From positions 1,597,632 through 1,661,631 of the forward strand of contig LNAC01000273.1 of NCBI GenBank assembly GCA_002007465.1: a stretch of DNA of 64,000 nt. Direction: 5' to 3'. Below are positions 24,171 to 36,193 of this stretch, piece by piece. Origin of the DNA: Ailurus styani. Its lineage: Eukaryota; Chordata; Mammalia; Carnivora; Ailuridae. Under the pieces are notes generated by a model. That model was given only the letters and a program-made list of their open reading frames with translations, made no database searches and was not told the DNA's origin. Position 1 is the first letter of the stretch. Each line of letters starts with the position of its first letter. A program made the translations under genes and the position numbers.

Positions 24171-26469
24171 ATTTTTTAAATTGTATTCAGTTAGCCACTG
24201 TATAATACATTATTATTTTTTGATGTAGTGTTCAATGATTCATTCATTACGTATAACACCCAGTTCTCATCACAACACATGCCCTCCTCAATACCTATCA
24301 CCCTGTTACCCCATCCCCCAATCTGTCTCCTCTGAAACCCTCAGTTTGTTTCCCATGGTCCATAGTCTCTCATGGTTCGTCTCCCTCTTTGATTTCTCTC
24401 CCTTCAGATTTCCCTCCCTTCTACTATGGCCCTCTGTGCTATTGCTTATGTGCCACATATGAGTGAAACCATATGATAATTTTCTTTCTCTGTTTGACTT
24501 ACTTCAGTTAGCATAATCTTCTCCAGTTCCATCCATGTCTGTGCAAATGGTGAATATTCATCCTTTCAGAAGGCTGAGTAATATTCCATTGTATATATGA
24601 GCAACATATTCTTTACTCATTCATCTGTTCAAGGGCATCTTGGCTCCTTCCACAGTTTGGCTGTCATGGACATTGCTGCTATGAACACTGGGGTGCATGT
24701 GCACTTTCTTTTCACTACATCTGTATCTTTGGAGTAAATACCTAGGAGTACAATTGCTGGGTCATAGGGTAGCTCTATTTTTAACATCTTGAGGAACCTC
24801 CATACTGACTTCCATAATGGCTGTACCAGCTTGCATTCCCACCAACAGTGTAAGAGGGTTCACCTTTCTCCACATCCTCAGCAACATTCATTGTTTCCTG
24901 TTTTGTTAATTTTTGCCATTCTAACTGTGAGGTGGTATCTCATTGTGGTTTTGACTTGTATTTCCCTGATGGCTAGTGATGTTGAGCATTTTCTCAAGTG
25001 TCTGCTAACCATTTGTAGACCTTCTTTGGAGAAGTATCTGTTCATGTCTTCTGCCCATTTTTTGACTGGGTTGTTTGTTTTTTGAGTGTTGAGTTTGAGA
25101 AGTTCTTTATAATTTTTATAAATCTCAGATATTAGCCCTTTATCTGTAATGTCATTTGCAAATATCTTCTCCCATTCTGTGGGTTGGTTCTTAGTTTTGT
25201 TGACTGTTCCCTTTGCTGTGCAGAAGCTTTTTATCTTGATGAAGTCCCAAGAGTTCATTTTCACTTTTGTTTCCCTTGCCTTTGGAGACATCTTGAAAGA
25301 AGTTGCTGTGGCCAATGTTGAAGAGGTTACTGCCTATGTTCTCTTCTAGGATTTTAATGGATTCCTGTCTCAAATTGAGTTCTTTCATTCATTTCGAGTT
25401 TATCTTTGTGTATGGTGTAAGGGAATGGCCCAGTTTCATCCTTCTATATGTAGCTGTCCAATTTTCCCAGCACCATTTATTGAAGAGATTTTCTTTTTTC
25501 CATTGGATATTTTTTCCTAATTTGTCAAAGATTAGTTGACTATAAAGTTGAGGGTCCATTTCTGGAGTCTCTATTCTGTTCCACTTTTCTATGTGTCTGT
25601 TTTTGTGCCAGTACCATGCTGTCTTGGTGATCACAGCTTTGTAATATAGCTTGAAGTTAGGCAACATGATGCCCCCAGCTTTGTTTTTCTTTTTCATCAT
25701 TCCTTTGGCGATTTGGGATCTTTTCTGGTTCCATACAAATTTTAGGATTGTTTGATCCAGCATCTTGAAAAATGTCAATGGTATTTTCATAGAGATGGCA
25801 TTGGAAGTGTAAATTGCTCTGGACAGGATAGACATTTTAACAATGTTTATTCTTCCAATCCATGAGCATGGAATTGTTTTCCATCTTTTTTGTGTCTTCC
25901 TCAATTTCTTTCATAAGTGTTCTGTAGTTTCTAGAGTAAAGATCCTTTACCTGTTTGGTTAGGTTTATTCCTAGGAATCTTATGGTTTTTGTTGTTATTG
26001 TAAATGGAATCGATTCCTTAATTTCTTTTTCTACAGTTACATTGTTAGTGTATAGAAAAGCAACTGATTTCTATGCATTGATTTTGTATCCTGCCACATT
26101 GCTGAATTGCTGTATGAGTTCTAGTAATTTGGGGGTGGAATCTTTTGGGTTTTCCACATAAAGTATCATGTCATCTGCAAAGAGAGAGAGTTTAACTTCT
26201 TCCTTGCCAATTCAGATACCTTTTATTTCTTTTTGTTGTCTGATTGCTGAGACTAGGACTTCTAACACTATGTTGAACAATAGTGGTGAGAGTGGGCATC
26301 CCTGTTGTGTTCCTGACCTTACAGGAAATGGTCTCACTTTCCCCAAAATGATATTCACTGTGGGCTTTTCATAGATGGTTTTTATGATATTGAGGAGTGT
26401 TCCTTCTATCCCTATACTCTGAAGAGTTTTAATCAGAAACGGATATTGTATTTTGTCAAATGCTTTTTC
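24171..26469 (-). mobile_element. 5'-truncated antisense L1 with broken ORF2
   Basis: A 2.3-kb L1 insertion is flanked by a 15-bp duplication TTGAAAGCAACTTTT at 24156-24170 and 26470-26484. Read on the minus strand it starts inside the ORF2 reverse transcriptase, continues to the ORF2 C-terminus and 3' UTR, and ends near the T-rich start at 24171. Minus-strand frames show RT motifs: [14 protein letters not shown] within 26212-26505 and an FADD catalytic box at about 26170-26181. Further frames at 25389-25904 (thumb/C-terminal, [10 protein letters not shown] and [14 protein letters not shown]) and 24878-25315 (C-terminal domain) are in separate pieces, so ORF2 is disrupted by stops or frameshifts. 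ORF1, the endonuclease and the 5' UTR are absent, so the element cannot move by itself. Confidence 0.93.
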
Positions 26470-26484
26470 TTGAAAGCAACTTTT

Positions 26485-27540
26485 TTTAAACTCTCTGCAT
26501 TGCAAGCTGTAGGAAGCCTCCTTTAAGGTGGCATAAAAGTAAGGGAGAAGAATTTATTGACTGGAGTAGATTAATAGTCTTTTGGAGATGAGGCTTCTGT
26601 GCAGTCAGAGACAAGGTTGAAATCCATATGCTGGATTCTTTCTTTTGGTGCTGCTTCCTTTGCTTCCCCTGGGCTCCGTGATGGCAGCCAGCAGCCTGAG
26701 AGACTATACACTCATGGATTCACTTCTAGTGGGAGAGTGGTGGAGTTTTTCCAAGTATTCCTGACAAAACTTGAGATTGGTTTTAGGCCTCTGCAATGTG
26801 ATATGCGGACCTACTTAGCCCAGGTCACATTTTCCTATACTGAGACTTTTCCAGAGGTGTAACCTCGCCATACCATAAACTGCATTGCCAAAGGATTTTG
26901 TCTACCTCATCCTCTACCCCCGATTGGTTGCCAGAAGATGAGGGAATGTATGTTGAGGAAACAAATAACAAGTGAAACTGAAAAACTAAAAAAACCCTAA
27001 AAACTAAATTTTAATGAATCATACTCTGAACTTTATTCAATCCTACCATAAACTCTTTGAGAACCTGTGAAAATTCCTTATTCTTAGTATTTTAGTTTTC
27101 TGAGCTATTGTTTTTTTTTTCCAGTAAGAGAATCCATCAGAACAGGGAATTACTAGCATAAAATCACTGTATATGGTAGAGAGGATTTTCAACCCGCATT
27201 TTGTTTCCATGTGCATCTTTCATAGGTAGCATCTGTTGGTAGCGATATCTATCTTAAGCTTCTAGTTAATATTACTGTTGGTTTCTCTCAGAAAACATCT
27301 CTTGGCAAGCATAATTCAGATTGATAAGAAGTAGATGCCCAGTCTTAGTAGGGTATACATCAGGGCTAAACATAATCTGAAATGATGTCTGTACATTGCT
27401 ATTATTCATAATCTCCTGGTCTCTTCTTTTATTTTGACCTTAAAATTAATCTTAAATTTATAATTTCTATGTATTCTGTACAATCAGGCCTCCTTTCAAC
27501 TCACTTCAAGGAATTATCCTCAGGCTGGCTTGCCTGCTCC
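26485..27540. other. Intergenic; no gene recognised
   Basis: 26580-26900 is less AT-rich, with an 87-codon frame at 26599-26862, but I see no motif or repeat family. Confidence 0.5.
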
Positions 27541-27620
27541 TTCCTTCTTTCCTCCCTTCTTTCCTCCCTCCCTCCCTCCTTCCCTTCCTTCCTTCCTTCC
27601 TTCCTTCCTTCCTTCCTCCT
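27541..27620 (+). repeat. (TTCC)n polypyrimidine tract
   Basis: About 80 bp of CTTT/CCTT/CCCT units settling into pure TTCC repeats from about 27583. Confidence 0.95.
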
Positions 27621-27670
27621 ATTACTTGTGGAAAACAATATTAATCTTGTGGTTAAAAGTATGAGCTTTG

Positions 27671-27780
27671 GGGTTGCTTGTCTGCCTCAGTTGGTAGAGC
27701 ATCCAACTCGTGATTTCAGGGTTGTGAGTTTAAGCCCCACACTGAGTGCAGAGATTACTTAAAAATAAAATCTTAAAAAA
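27671..27780 (+). mobile_element. Old short tRNA-Lys-like SINE
   Basis: Retains a nearly complete tRNA-like body: GCCTCAGTTGGTAGAGCATC (A-box region) and GGGTTGTGAGTTTAAGCCCC (decayed B-box region), then TACTTAAAAATAAAATC and As. It lacks the CT-rich part of the younger elements. Not a tRNA gene: arms are mismatched and the 3' end continues into an AT tail. Confidence 0.8.
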
Positions 27781-27821
27781 AGTAATTATGGGCCATGGAG
27801 TCAGAAAGGACTGATTTCCTT

Positions 27822-28057
27822 ATGGTTTGTCTCATTATTTTTCCCTCCAAACCATAAGAGACTCCTAATCTCACAAAACAAACTGAGGGTTACTGGGGGG
27901 TGGGAGGGTAGGGATAGGGTGGATGGGTTATGGACATTGGGGAGGGTTTGTGCTTTGGTGAATGCTGTGAAAGGTGTAAGCCTGATGATTCACAGACCTG
28001 TACCCCTGGGGCAAAGAATAAAAATTTTAAAATAATTAATTAATTAATTAAAAAAAA
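27822..28057 (+). mobile_element. Short L1 3'-end insertion with 19-bp TSD
   Basis: A 236-bp piece of a carnivore L1 3' UTR includes a G-rich block (about 27895-27945) and the end motif CACAGACCTGTACCCCTGGG, followed by an A-rich tail with ATTA repeats. It is bracketed by a perfect AGAAAGGACTGATTTCCTT at 27803-27821 and 28058-28076. It is severely 5'-truncated and non-coding. Confidence 0.9.
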
Positions 28058-28150
28058 AGAAAGGACTGATTTCCTTTTTCAGATCCAACCCTTAATTAAA
28101 CATGCTAAACACAATATGATTTAGTTTCCTAATAAAACAAAAATGATTTC

Positions 28151-28355
28151 TTTTTTTTAAAAGATTTTATTTATTTATTTGACACAGAGTGAGATCAGAT
28201 CACAAGTAGGCAGACAGGCAGGCAGAGAGAGAGGAGGAAGCAGGCTCCCCACTGAGCAGAGAGCCTGCCCAATGTGGGGCTCCATCCCCGGACCCTGAGA
28301 TCATGACCTGAGCCGAAGGCAGAGGATTTAACCCACTGAGCCACCCAGGCGCGCA
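28151..28355 (-). mobile_element. Can-SINE, antisense, with 16-bp TSD
   Basis: AAACAAAAATGATTTC at 28135-28150 and AAACAAAAATAATTTC at 28356-28371, one mismatch. Confidence 0.95.
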
Positions 28356-28371
28356 AAACAAAAATAATTTC

Positions 28372-29700
28372 AAATAGTTATTATAAAGACCAAATAAAGT
28401 GCATAAAGTACATAGAAAGCACAATACTTAGCATAGAGTAAATGTTAACTATTATGAACGTCATCATTATTTGCTATCAGTTGAACAGAGTATTATGAAG
28501 AAAGGCATCTGAGAACTGATTTGTTTTTTTGAACCATTTATGTTTAATTCCCTTTAAAGCATCTCATTGCCAGACTATGGGCCATACGGAAGATGATAGA
28601 ACATTCAAAATACTACATGAGTCATTAGCTACTCATATTTTCACCCTTGCTATTTCATACATCACTAGCACTATTTCCTGTTTCTATTTCTGTTACTAAA
28701 AGCACTTATTTATATTTGTTTTCTTTCTCAGTTTTGACCCTCCTGCACCTGTAGGACTTCATCACATGAGACGTCTAAACCCCAGATACCTGCATCATAA
28801 AGGCTCATACTCCTCTGGCCACATCCTTACGTACTGTCCTCATGGTACTATTATCCACTTGCCCTGGTTTGCCTGGAGCTCACCCCAAAACAGTGCTTTC
28901 AAAGAAAACTGTGTTATCTAGTAAAATTATTATTTACTCAGTATGAATAAGCGGCAAATATTGAAATGATCTTAATCATCAAGTCTTCAACTACAGTATT
29001 TGTGAATATTCTTTCTATTCATATTTCCGGTATTCTTAAACTAGTTCAGGTCATCATTTTTCTTCTTTCCTGGACCCCTCATAAATTCAAAAGAATATTT
29101 ACTGATATTTACCACTATGTTCCACAAATTTTGGTAGGCGGTGGGATACAATTCTATGAAAGTATATCTTCATTCAGAAAGTTAGTTGTTTTGTTTGATG
29201 GTTTAATAGGTAAGTAAAAACAAAACATTGAATACAATGTGATCATTTCTGTGGTGTTTATCAGGACACACAGGAGATCACCTAAGGGAGTGAAGCAATA
29301 TAGAAATCTAAGGTAGATAATTTATGTAAGCACAAGATTATTAAAACCCATGTATGAAATGGCAAGGATGTTGGACTTTGTAGTGTAACAGGGAAATATG
29401 AAAGGATATTAAAATTTGTGATTTAGCAACATTTCTGTGGTTTTATGAGAAAATGGTTTCCAGGGAGAGACAAAAGCAAGCATAAAGATATGAAATTGAA
29501 TTTGTAATCATTAATGATCACAAGGAGAAATAATTGCCCTCTATGCAGTGCAATTCCAGAGATTTGGATGGAAGGGCCAAGGTAAGACAATATTTGGTGA
29601 TGGATTGAAAGAAAGATAAGAGCCAAGAAAGACATCTACTGGTTTTCTTGTTTTAGCAAATACAAGGAAAATTGTATTATTTACTGAGATAGAAGTAAGA
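28372..29700. other. Intergenic; no gene recognised
   Basis: Mostly AT-rich. 28730-28900 is a less AT-rich unique-looking patch. Confidence 0.5.
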
Positions 29701-29704
29701 GAGG

Positions 29705-30268
29705 AGACGAGGTCCTGTATCTGTTCTTCTCATTCCAATCCATCATTCTCAATGCTGTTAACGTGATTTTTCTAAAACAATTTTGATCATGAAAATTCCT
29801 TCATAAAAAATTCATTGGATAAATATTACAGAACAGAGGCCAATACTATGTTCAAGTATCTGCATAATTTTTTGCAACTCATCATTTATTCCTGTCCATA
29901 TCTTATTCTTTCCTTAACCACATTCTCTAGTTTTGTGTGTGTGTTTGTGTTTTGTCCTCTAATTAAATCTTCCTAGCACCTTGTTCAACCTGAAAATTCC
30001 TATCTATCCTTTATGACCTGGTTAAAGTTGTACCCCTTCTGTACAGATTTTTCAGACTTCTCAATGCCAAATTAACCACAGCACATCTTTGGCTCCTTTG
30101 GCAGCCATAATCTTATAAAAAATAATATAATGTTGCACCACCAAACTATGCTTGCAAGACTTCCTGCCATTAGACTGACTTCCCACATGGCTGAAGTTGG
30201 CTTACTCTTGTACCATACCTTCCATCATAAAGCAGGTGCTCAGTAAATATTTAATGAATAAAATAAAC
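29705..30268 (+). mobile_element. L2-like LINE relic
   Basis: CCTATCTATCCTTTATGACCTGG (about 30000) and the 3' end CAGGTGCTCAGTAAATATTT AATGAATA (about 30234-30260) are L2-like. Confidence 0.55.
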
Positions 30269-31165
30269 ATGGGACAGGTGTGTCAGCATATGAAAGAATG
30301 TAGAGTTGCCAAGGGAGGCTCTTGGCTCTGCACACAATTTTCTAGTTCTAGTTTGCTCAGGAACCTCTCATGACAATGACCAGAAATGGCAGGGAATCAT
30401 ACTGATAGAAATACAAAAGATTTTTTTCCTCCCCCTAATTTAGACAGTGTTAACCTTTCCCATTTCTGTTATACTATAGTCTTGCCCATTCACTGAATGA
30501 CAACTTACTTGAAATACCAAATATTTCCAATGTATTATTTTAAATCCAACTCATACTGTCTAGATTCTGCCCAAATGCAGACTTCAACATCAGAAATCCT
30601 TTATTCAATTTTCCATGAAATTGTTACACATCACAGTTGATCTATAATTTCTTCTAGCACTGATAAAATTTGGGGTCATCACCTCACTACTTGAATTACT
30701 CTTGTTTAAGTTATGCATTATGCAAATCAATGTATATAACTAATATATAAAATATATTCAATATATTTTTTAAGCATTGTTGGAATAAATTTTATGTTGT
30801 TATTTTCACATGGGCTGCTGTTTACTGTAAAGTGCCTAGGTGATAAATGATTACCTACAAATTTGATGATAAGTTGTTGAATCTAAAACTAGTCATTATA
30901 TTCCAGTTTATATTCCCTGCTCTTCTGCCTTAAGAGAGAATAATAAGGTAAATTTCATGATTCTTAAAATTGCTAAATATATTTTCAATAACTGATTTTC
31001 CAGAATATAAATAAATATATTTAAAAGTCAAAGCTTCCTCAAGAAGCAGGGAAAATATATGAAATTAGGTTAATATGGAGGAAGAGATATTACTACACTA
31101 TCTCTACAAATTTCTCAAAATTTATGTAACAATAAATACTTTAAAAGAAATAGTGATTGTTAGAT

Positions 31166-31396
31166 TTTTTAAAAAGCTTTTATTTATTTATTTATTTGTT
31201 TATTTATCTATTTATTTATTTATTTAAGACAGGAAGAGAGAGAGAGAGCATAGGGAGGAGCAGAGGGAGAGGGACAAGCAAAATCCACTCTGAGCGTGGA
31301 GCCTGATGCTAGGCTTGACCTCAGGAACCCTGAGATCACGACATGAGCTGAAATCAAGGGTAGCTCACTTTTTAGACTGAGCCACCCAGGTGCCGC
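31166..31396 (-). mobile_element. Can-SINE, antisense, long TTTA tail
   Basis: The tail side is an expanded TTTA/TTTG repeat (31181-31226). Head CTGAGCCACCCAGGTGCC. Imperfect flanks GTGATTGTTA and ATGATGGCTG. Confidence 0.9.
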
Positions 31397-31399
31397 ATG

Positions 31400-33000
31400 A
31401 TGGCTGTATATTTTTTAAAAACGTATTTTTATATTTATTTACAAATTTTAGTAGAAAATGCAAATACCTGGAATGTCATTTTTGACTAATGATATTTTAT
31501 TAATATTGTTTTGATTGAAACTCATGGGAAAATAACAGGATTGAATATAGGTATCAGTAAGATAATTAAAAATGTCTGCAATCAATTCAATTATTTTCTG
31601 TAAATCTGCTCTCCTCATACACTATAAAGTGAGCTGAAAATGCCTAAAAAATATTAGACTTCCTTTTTGCCAAGCTTAGATGTTATAATCTTCCAGTATT
31701 TTAGTGGAACATCACTTTTACATACTCCATTAGCCAAATTATCAAATATTTTGTTTAATAGATGCATATTTGGGTATACACAAGTTTTTACCAGTGTCTT
31801 TGTACACTTCTCCTTTCTGCCTTTCAGTACATATTTCTGAGTTGAATTTGCTTTTTCCTGAAACACATACTTTAATGTCTTTTTTTAATGAAGTTCTGGA
31901 AGAGGAATTTTTTATTATTTTAGCAGATTTGTAAAAAAGATATTTGGTATTAAGTGAACACTCCCGCCATACACATATTGGCTATGTTATTAAAATAACA
32001 ATTGTTTTCTAATATCAATTGCATTCTTCCTGCCCATACTTACTTTTTGACTCTATACTGCCCAATTAAATTTATTTACCTTTAAAATGTGTGACTCTCT
32101 TCTTCCCTTCCTTCTCTATTGAAGAAGCAGAATAACACAATAGGGATGGTGTTTCAGTCAGAGATAATTTGGAGGGATCTAGTTTGTTAAGCTGCAAGAG
32201 GAAAGTAGTAGAGACTGATCATATTTATAAAGGGAATCTCTGCTAATGTCAGTTGCTGAATAATTTATAAAATAAAAAAAGTACTGCCCATCAATAAGGG
32301 TATTGTACTTTTTCAGAGTCAATTTCCTAAATATTTCCTGAAGCCTGTTATTTGGAGCAACAATGGTACTGGCACTAATCAGTATGCAATTATGGATGCT
32401 ACATGCTAAGAAGGTCTTGAGCTGACTTCCAAGTTTTACTAGTGTCAGCTAAAATAGTCTTCTTCATTCTAAGAAAACTAAAGGGTCTTCCTCTCCACCA
32501 GAAGCTATCTAATTATGTAAAGAAAAGTGATTAACTGATTATGATGAATAAATTAATCTCCAAGGAGATGCACAAATTCAGACATTTCTAATTAGTATAA
32601 TTTTCATGGGACAACTGGAAAAATTCTCTGTTCTTATTAGCAATGTTTAACAGAACAATAACTAATTTTTGGCAGCTCCCTACAAAATTGTTAGGCTTAC
32701 CCTGAGGACATAGATTAAGGAATTGTAAATTCATAAAAAAAAGTTGGTAAAAAGCTAAAGCAATAGCCTTAACAGAAAACTCCATTTCTACTTGGAAGAA
32801 TTTTCATCATCCTTTGTTATGCTCATCATCATCACAACTGATAGAGTTGAGAAACTACTACTTGGCTTGCCATTTTATATGATGAATTGACTTCAATCCT
32901 TAAAGCAGCCCAATGACGTCTGTGTTATTATTGCCTCCAATTTAATGATCATACAAAATGGAAACTTTATTTTGTTTTATCCTGATTAACATCCAATTTC
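31400..33000. other. AT-rich intergenic
   Basis: No recognisable repeat or coding motif. Confidence 0.55.
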
Positions 33001-33013
33001 ACTAGATTTGCTG

Positions 33014-33105
33014 GGGTTTTTTTTTTGGTTTGTTTTTTGCCCCAGGGGTACAGGTCTGTGAATCATCAAGCTTGCACCTTTCACAGCACTCACCATAGCA
33101 CAAAT
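33014..33105 (-). mobile_element. Very short (about 92 bp) antisense L1 3' stub
   Basis: The minus strand carries the same L1 3' end as at 27.8-28.0 kb (the reverse complement shows CACAGACCTGTACCCCTGGG and then an A-rich tail). A 9-bp GATTTGCTG at 33005-33013 and 33106-33114 looks like its TSD, marking this as a separate insertion event with extreme 5' truncation. Confidence 0.8.
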
Positions 33106-33254
33106 GATTTGCTGCTTTTTTTTTTAAATTATCATTCATGTTTTAAATTGTTTCTAAAATTTTATTTGAATATTTAATATAATTATGTTCAATTATGTTC
33201 AATTTATTATACCCACAACTGAGCTAAGCAATATGAAAATAAAAGAAACACAAG

Positions 33255-33436
33255 GGCGCCTGGGTGGCTCAGTGGGTTGAAGCCTCTGCCTTCGGCTCAG
33301 GTCATGATCTCAGGGTCCTGGGATCGAGGCTCACATCGGGCTCTCTGCTCAGCAGGGAGCCTGTTTCCTCCTCTCTCTGCCTACTTGTGATCTCTCTCTC
33401 TCTCTGTGTCAAATAAATAAATAAAATCTTTAAAAA
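33255..33436 (+). mobile_element. Can-SINE with 19-bp TSD
   Basis: Common subtype, little diverged. Perfect AAAATAAAAGAAACACAAG at 33236-33254 and 33437-33455. Confidence 0.95.
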
Positions 33437-33768
33437 AAAATAAAAGAAACACAAGATAGTTCTAACAATATTCAATATGCCATTCAATATGCTAGATAGG
33501 ACACATTTTTACCACATGTTTAAAATAATAGTTCTTTGTTTTTATTTTGATCAACAAATCTGGCCAAAAATGAGGACTAAAACAATGTTAGAATATGTTG
33601 TTTCATGAGACTTAAAGCAGAAATATATAAGTGTAATTCACTCATAATAGAATTGAAAATTCTATGAGACAGTATGTATTCTAGGACATAAGATTCTAAA
33701 ATTTTGAAACAAATGTGATTGAAAAAAGTTATTAGGAAAATAACAGAAAGATAGCATAAAGGAAAACA

Positions 33769-33795
33769 ACAATGACAACAACAACAACAACAAAA
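33769..33795 (+). repeat. (CAA)n tract
   Basis: ACAACAATGACAACAACAAC and following CAA units; a small triplet repeat without an attached SINE. Confidence 0.85.
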
Positions 33796-33921
33796 TTTTA
33801 ACGGTCTACCTTATCATCATATAAAATATCTATGTGAAATAACTGCATCTAAAAGTATGGTCACATAGGGAAAATGGAATACTCACAATTGTTTCATTTC
33901 ATTCATCAGAAGTTAAAATGT

Positions 33922-34125
33922 TGGGGAGCCTGGGTTGGCTCAGTGGGTTAAAGCCTCTGCCTTCGGCTCAGGTCATGATCTCAGGGTCCTGGGATCGAGG
34001 CCCGCATCAGGCTCTGCTTGGCGGGGAGCCTGCTTCCTCCTCTCTCTCTCTGCCTGCCTCTCTGCCTACTTGTGATCTCTCTCTCTCTGTCAAATAAATA
34101 AAATAAAAAACCTTTAAAAAAAAAA
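33922..34125 (+). mobile_element. Can-SINE with 14-bp TSD
   Basis: Perfect AGAAGTTAAAATGT at 33908-33921 and 34126-34139. The tail has an extra AAATAAAAAACC variation. Confidence 0.95.
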
Positions 34126-34276
34126 AGAAGTTAAAATGTAATCTCAATGAAAGTAATATACTTTGTCAATGAAAAGATGTCTCTGGTATTCATATGGATT
34201 TCCAAATCCTAAATGTCTACTAGAATTAATTTTCAGGGGCGTCTGGGTGGCTTAGTTAGTTAAGCATCGAACTCTT

Positions 34277-34455
34277 TTTTTTTTTTATCAGAATGAGAGA
34301 GAGATCACAAGCAGGCAGAGAGGCAGGCAGAGGCAGAGAGAGAAGCAGGCTCCCCACCAACCAAGGAGCCCGATGTGGGACTCGATTCCAGGACCCTGTG
34401 ATCATGACCTGAGCGGAAGGCAGCCGCTTAACCTACTGAGCCACTCAGGCATCCC
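34277..34455 (-). mobile_element. Nested antisense Can-SINE with 15-bp TSD
   Basis: Inserted into the + strand SINE. AAGCATCGAACTCTT at 34262-34276 and AAGCATCCAACTCTT at 34456-34470, one mismatch. It is the younger of the two by position. Confidence 0.93.
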
Positions 34456-34587
34456 AAGCATCCAACTCTTGATTGTGGTTCAGGCCATAACCTCAGGGTT
34501 ATGAGATTGAGCCCCTGATGGGGATTCTCTCTCTCCTTCTCCCTCTGCTTTTACCCTCCCCTGCTCATATGTACTCTCTCTTATTTT

Positions 34588-34619
<32 letters not shown>

Positions 34620-34620
34620 C
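34588..34620 (+). repeat. (CA)n microsatellite in a SINE tail
   Basis: CA units with one GCA interruption, standing where the host SINE's A-tail would be. Confidence 0.93.
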
Positions 34621-35039
34621 AAAATTAAATTAACTTGTAAATATTGTTTCCTATAGAGTTTCACAAAAAAGTGTTTATCAATCAACCAGTCAGATATGAA
34701 CAAGTAATACTTGTCAGACTATGACAAATTTGCCAGGATTACATATGAACATCAAATGTAAAAATTAAAATGTAGATTTTATATACCGATGATAATAAAA
34801 GCAACAGTCCCTTTACTAAGACAAATAGGCAAAGTATCTCCTATACTTGTCAACTTTTGGTAACAGATTATTCAATACTTGACGGCATAATGGGTGGCAG
34901 ATAACCAAAAGCAAACTTGTTGTGGTACACCTACTTGAGATCAATTAGAAAGAATCATAAAGCATATCTGAAAATATAACATTGCAAGGCAAAAGAAGCA
35001 AATTAATGACTTACATACCAAAGCAACCATAATTGAATT

Positions 35040-35460
35040 CAAACACCTCCAGGGGTTTCTTTCTCACTTACAGCAATGCCTCAGTTTCTTCAAGTGGCCA
35101 ATATGGCCCCTCATAATGTGTCTCATTTTACCACCTGGCTTTCTAAGCTTCAGCCTTGCTGCTCTGATCTCCCTGCTTCTAATACTCTAGGCATACTTCC
35201 CCATCAGGACCTACCTAATTACCCTTGCTTCTTCTGGCTCACTGGCTTCAAAAAAAGCCTGGACTTACTGGCTTCCCTAGATTTTGATCCATTGTCATCT
35301 TTTCTTTGGGCCCCTCTGTGGCCAATTTGTTTAAAATAGAAAGTGCTTCCCAGCATGGCACATAACCCTGTATTTTGCCACTGATTCCCATCTAAAATTG
35401 TCAGTGCTGTATTTCCCGTGTCTAGAATGATGCTGACACATAATAGGTGATATATATTTG
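35040..35460 (+). mobile_element. L2-like LINE relic
   Basis: Fairly clear L2 wording: TCTGATCTCCCTGCTTCTAA (35166), ATTTCCCGTGTCTAGAATGA (35411), CTGACACATAATAGGTGATA (35433). The ORF at 35076-35339 is a chance frame across it. Confidence 0.55.
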
Positions 35461-35600
35461 ATATATACTTGTAGTTATATAATGGTAAATGTGCATAAAT
35501 AATATGTAGTATATATATGCTGTATATTTGCAATATATGGTGTATATGTTGCAAATATATTTATTTTATTTTTTATTTATTTTATTTATTTATCTCCAGA
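35445..35600 (+). repeat. TA- and TTTA-rich low-complexity tract
   Basis: GATATATATTTGATATATAC runs pass into TTTATTTTATTTTTTATTTA. Confidence 0.8.
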
Positions 35601-36193
35601 ATTTATATGTAGAATTGTAAAACGTACAGATACAAACACGTGAGTATATGTGTGTGTACGTGTGGGTGTATGTGTGTGAGCTAAATGAAACCCATAGAAG
35701 TTGGGCAACATGGTAGAGTGGAAAAAAAAATAGGGCTAAGAACTCATATATGTGAGTTTTGATTCTGGTTCTTCTGCATTCTGACTATGTGACAGATGGG
35801 GGAAAATCAAAGGACATTCCAGCAGAAAGAACCTCATGAGGAGATTCAGATAGCTAAAGGGAAAAATATACATTATTTGAGAAATGCCAACTTTCCCAGA
35901 GGTGCTGCACTCTTGACTGGATGCAATGAAATGCTTAGATAAAACTAGAACTATATTTGGGTATTGGAGACTAGAAGGATTATAAATTTGATTCTTTACA
36001 GTGATATATTCTTCAGAAAACTCCGATCTTAAGTGATTTATTTGCCTTTATTTAGGTTTCTACTGTCCTGGCAACTACTTCTGATTATTTGAACTAATGG
36101 TAATTAATATCTCTGAAGTGATCTAGCTGAGGCTTCATTAAGGTATACCCAATATCAACATTCAAAGAAGTCAAGGAACTGGCAAGATTTCTC

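Larger units (their letters stand above)
34236..34624 (+). mobile_element. Can-SINE interrupted by an antisense SINE; CA-repeat tail
   Basis: Head GGGGCGTCTGGGTGGCTTAG at 34236-34276, resuming at 34471 (GATTGTGGTTCAGGCC) through the CT-rich part into a (CA)n microsatellite (34588-34620) where the tail should be. The gap is exactly the nested SINE and its TSD. Confidence 0.9.

Noticed and set aside
25149..26374. Several + strand ORFs
   Set aside because: Antisense shadows of the minus-strand L1 ORF2.
27671..27745. tRNA-Lys gene
   Set aside because: A- and B-box-like stretches are there, but arms are mismatched and an AT-rich SINE tail follows; it is an old SINE.
35076..35554. 87-codon + and 111-codon - ORFs
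   Set aside because: They lie in an L2-like relic and TA-rich sequence.
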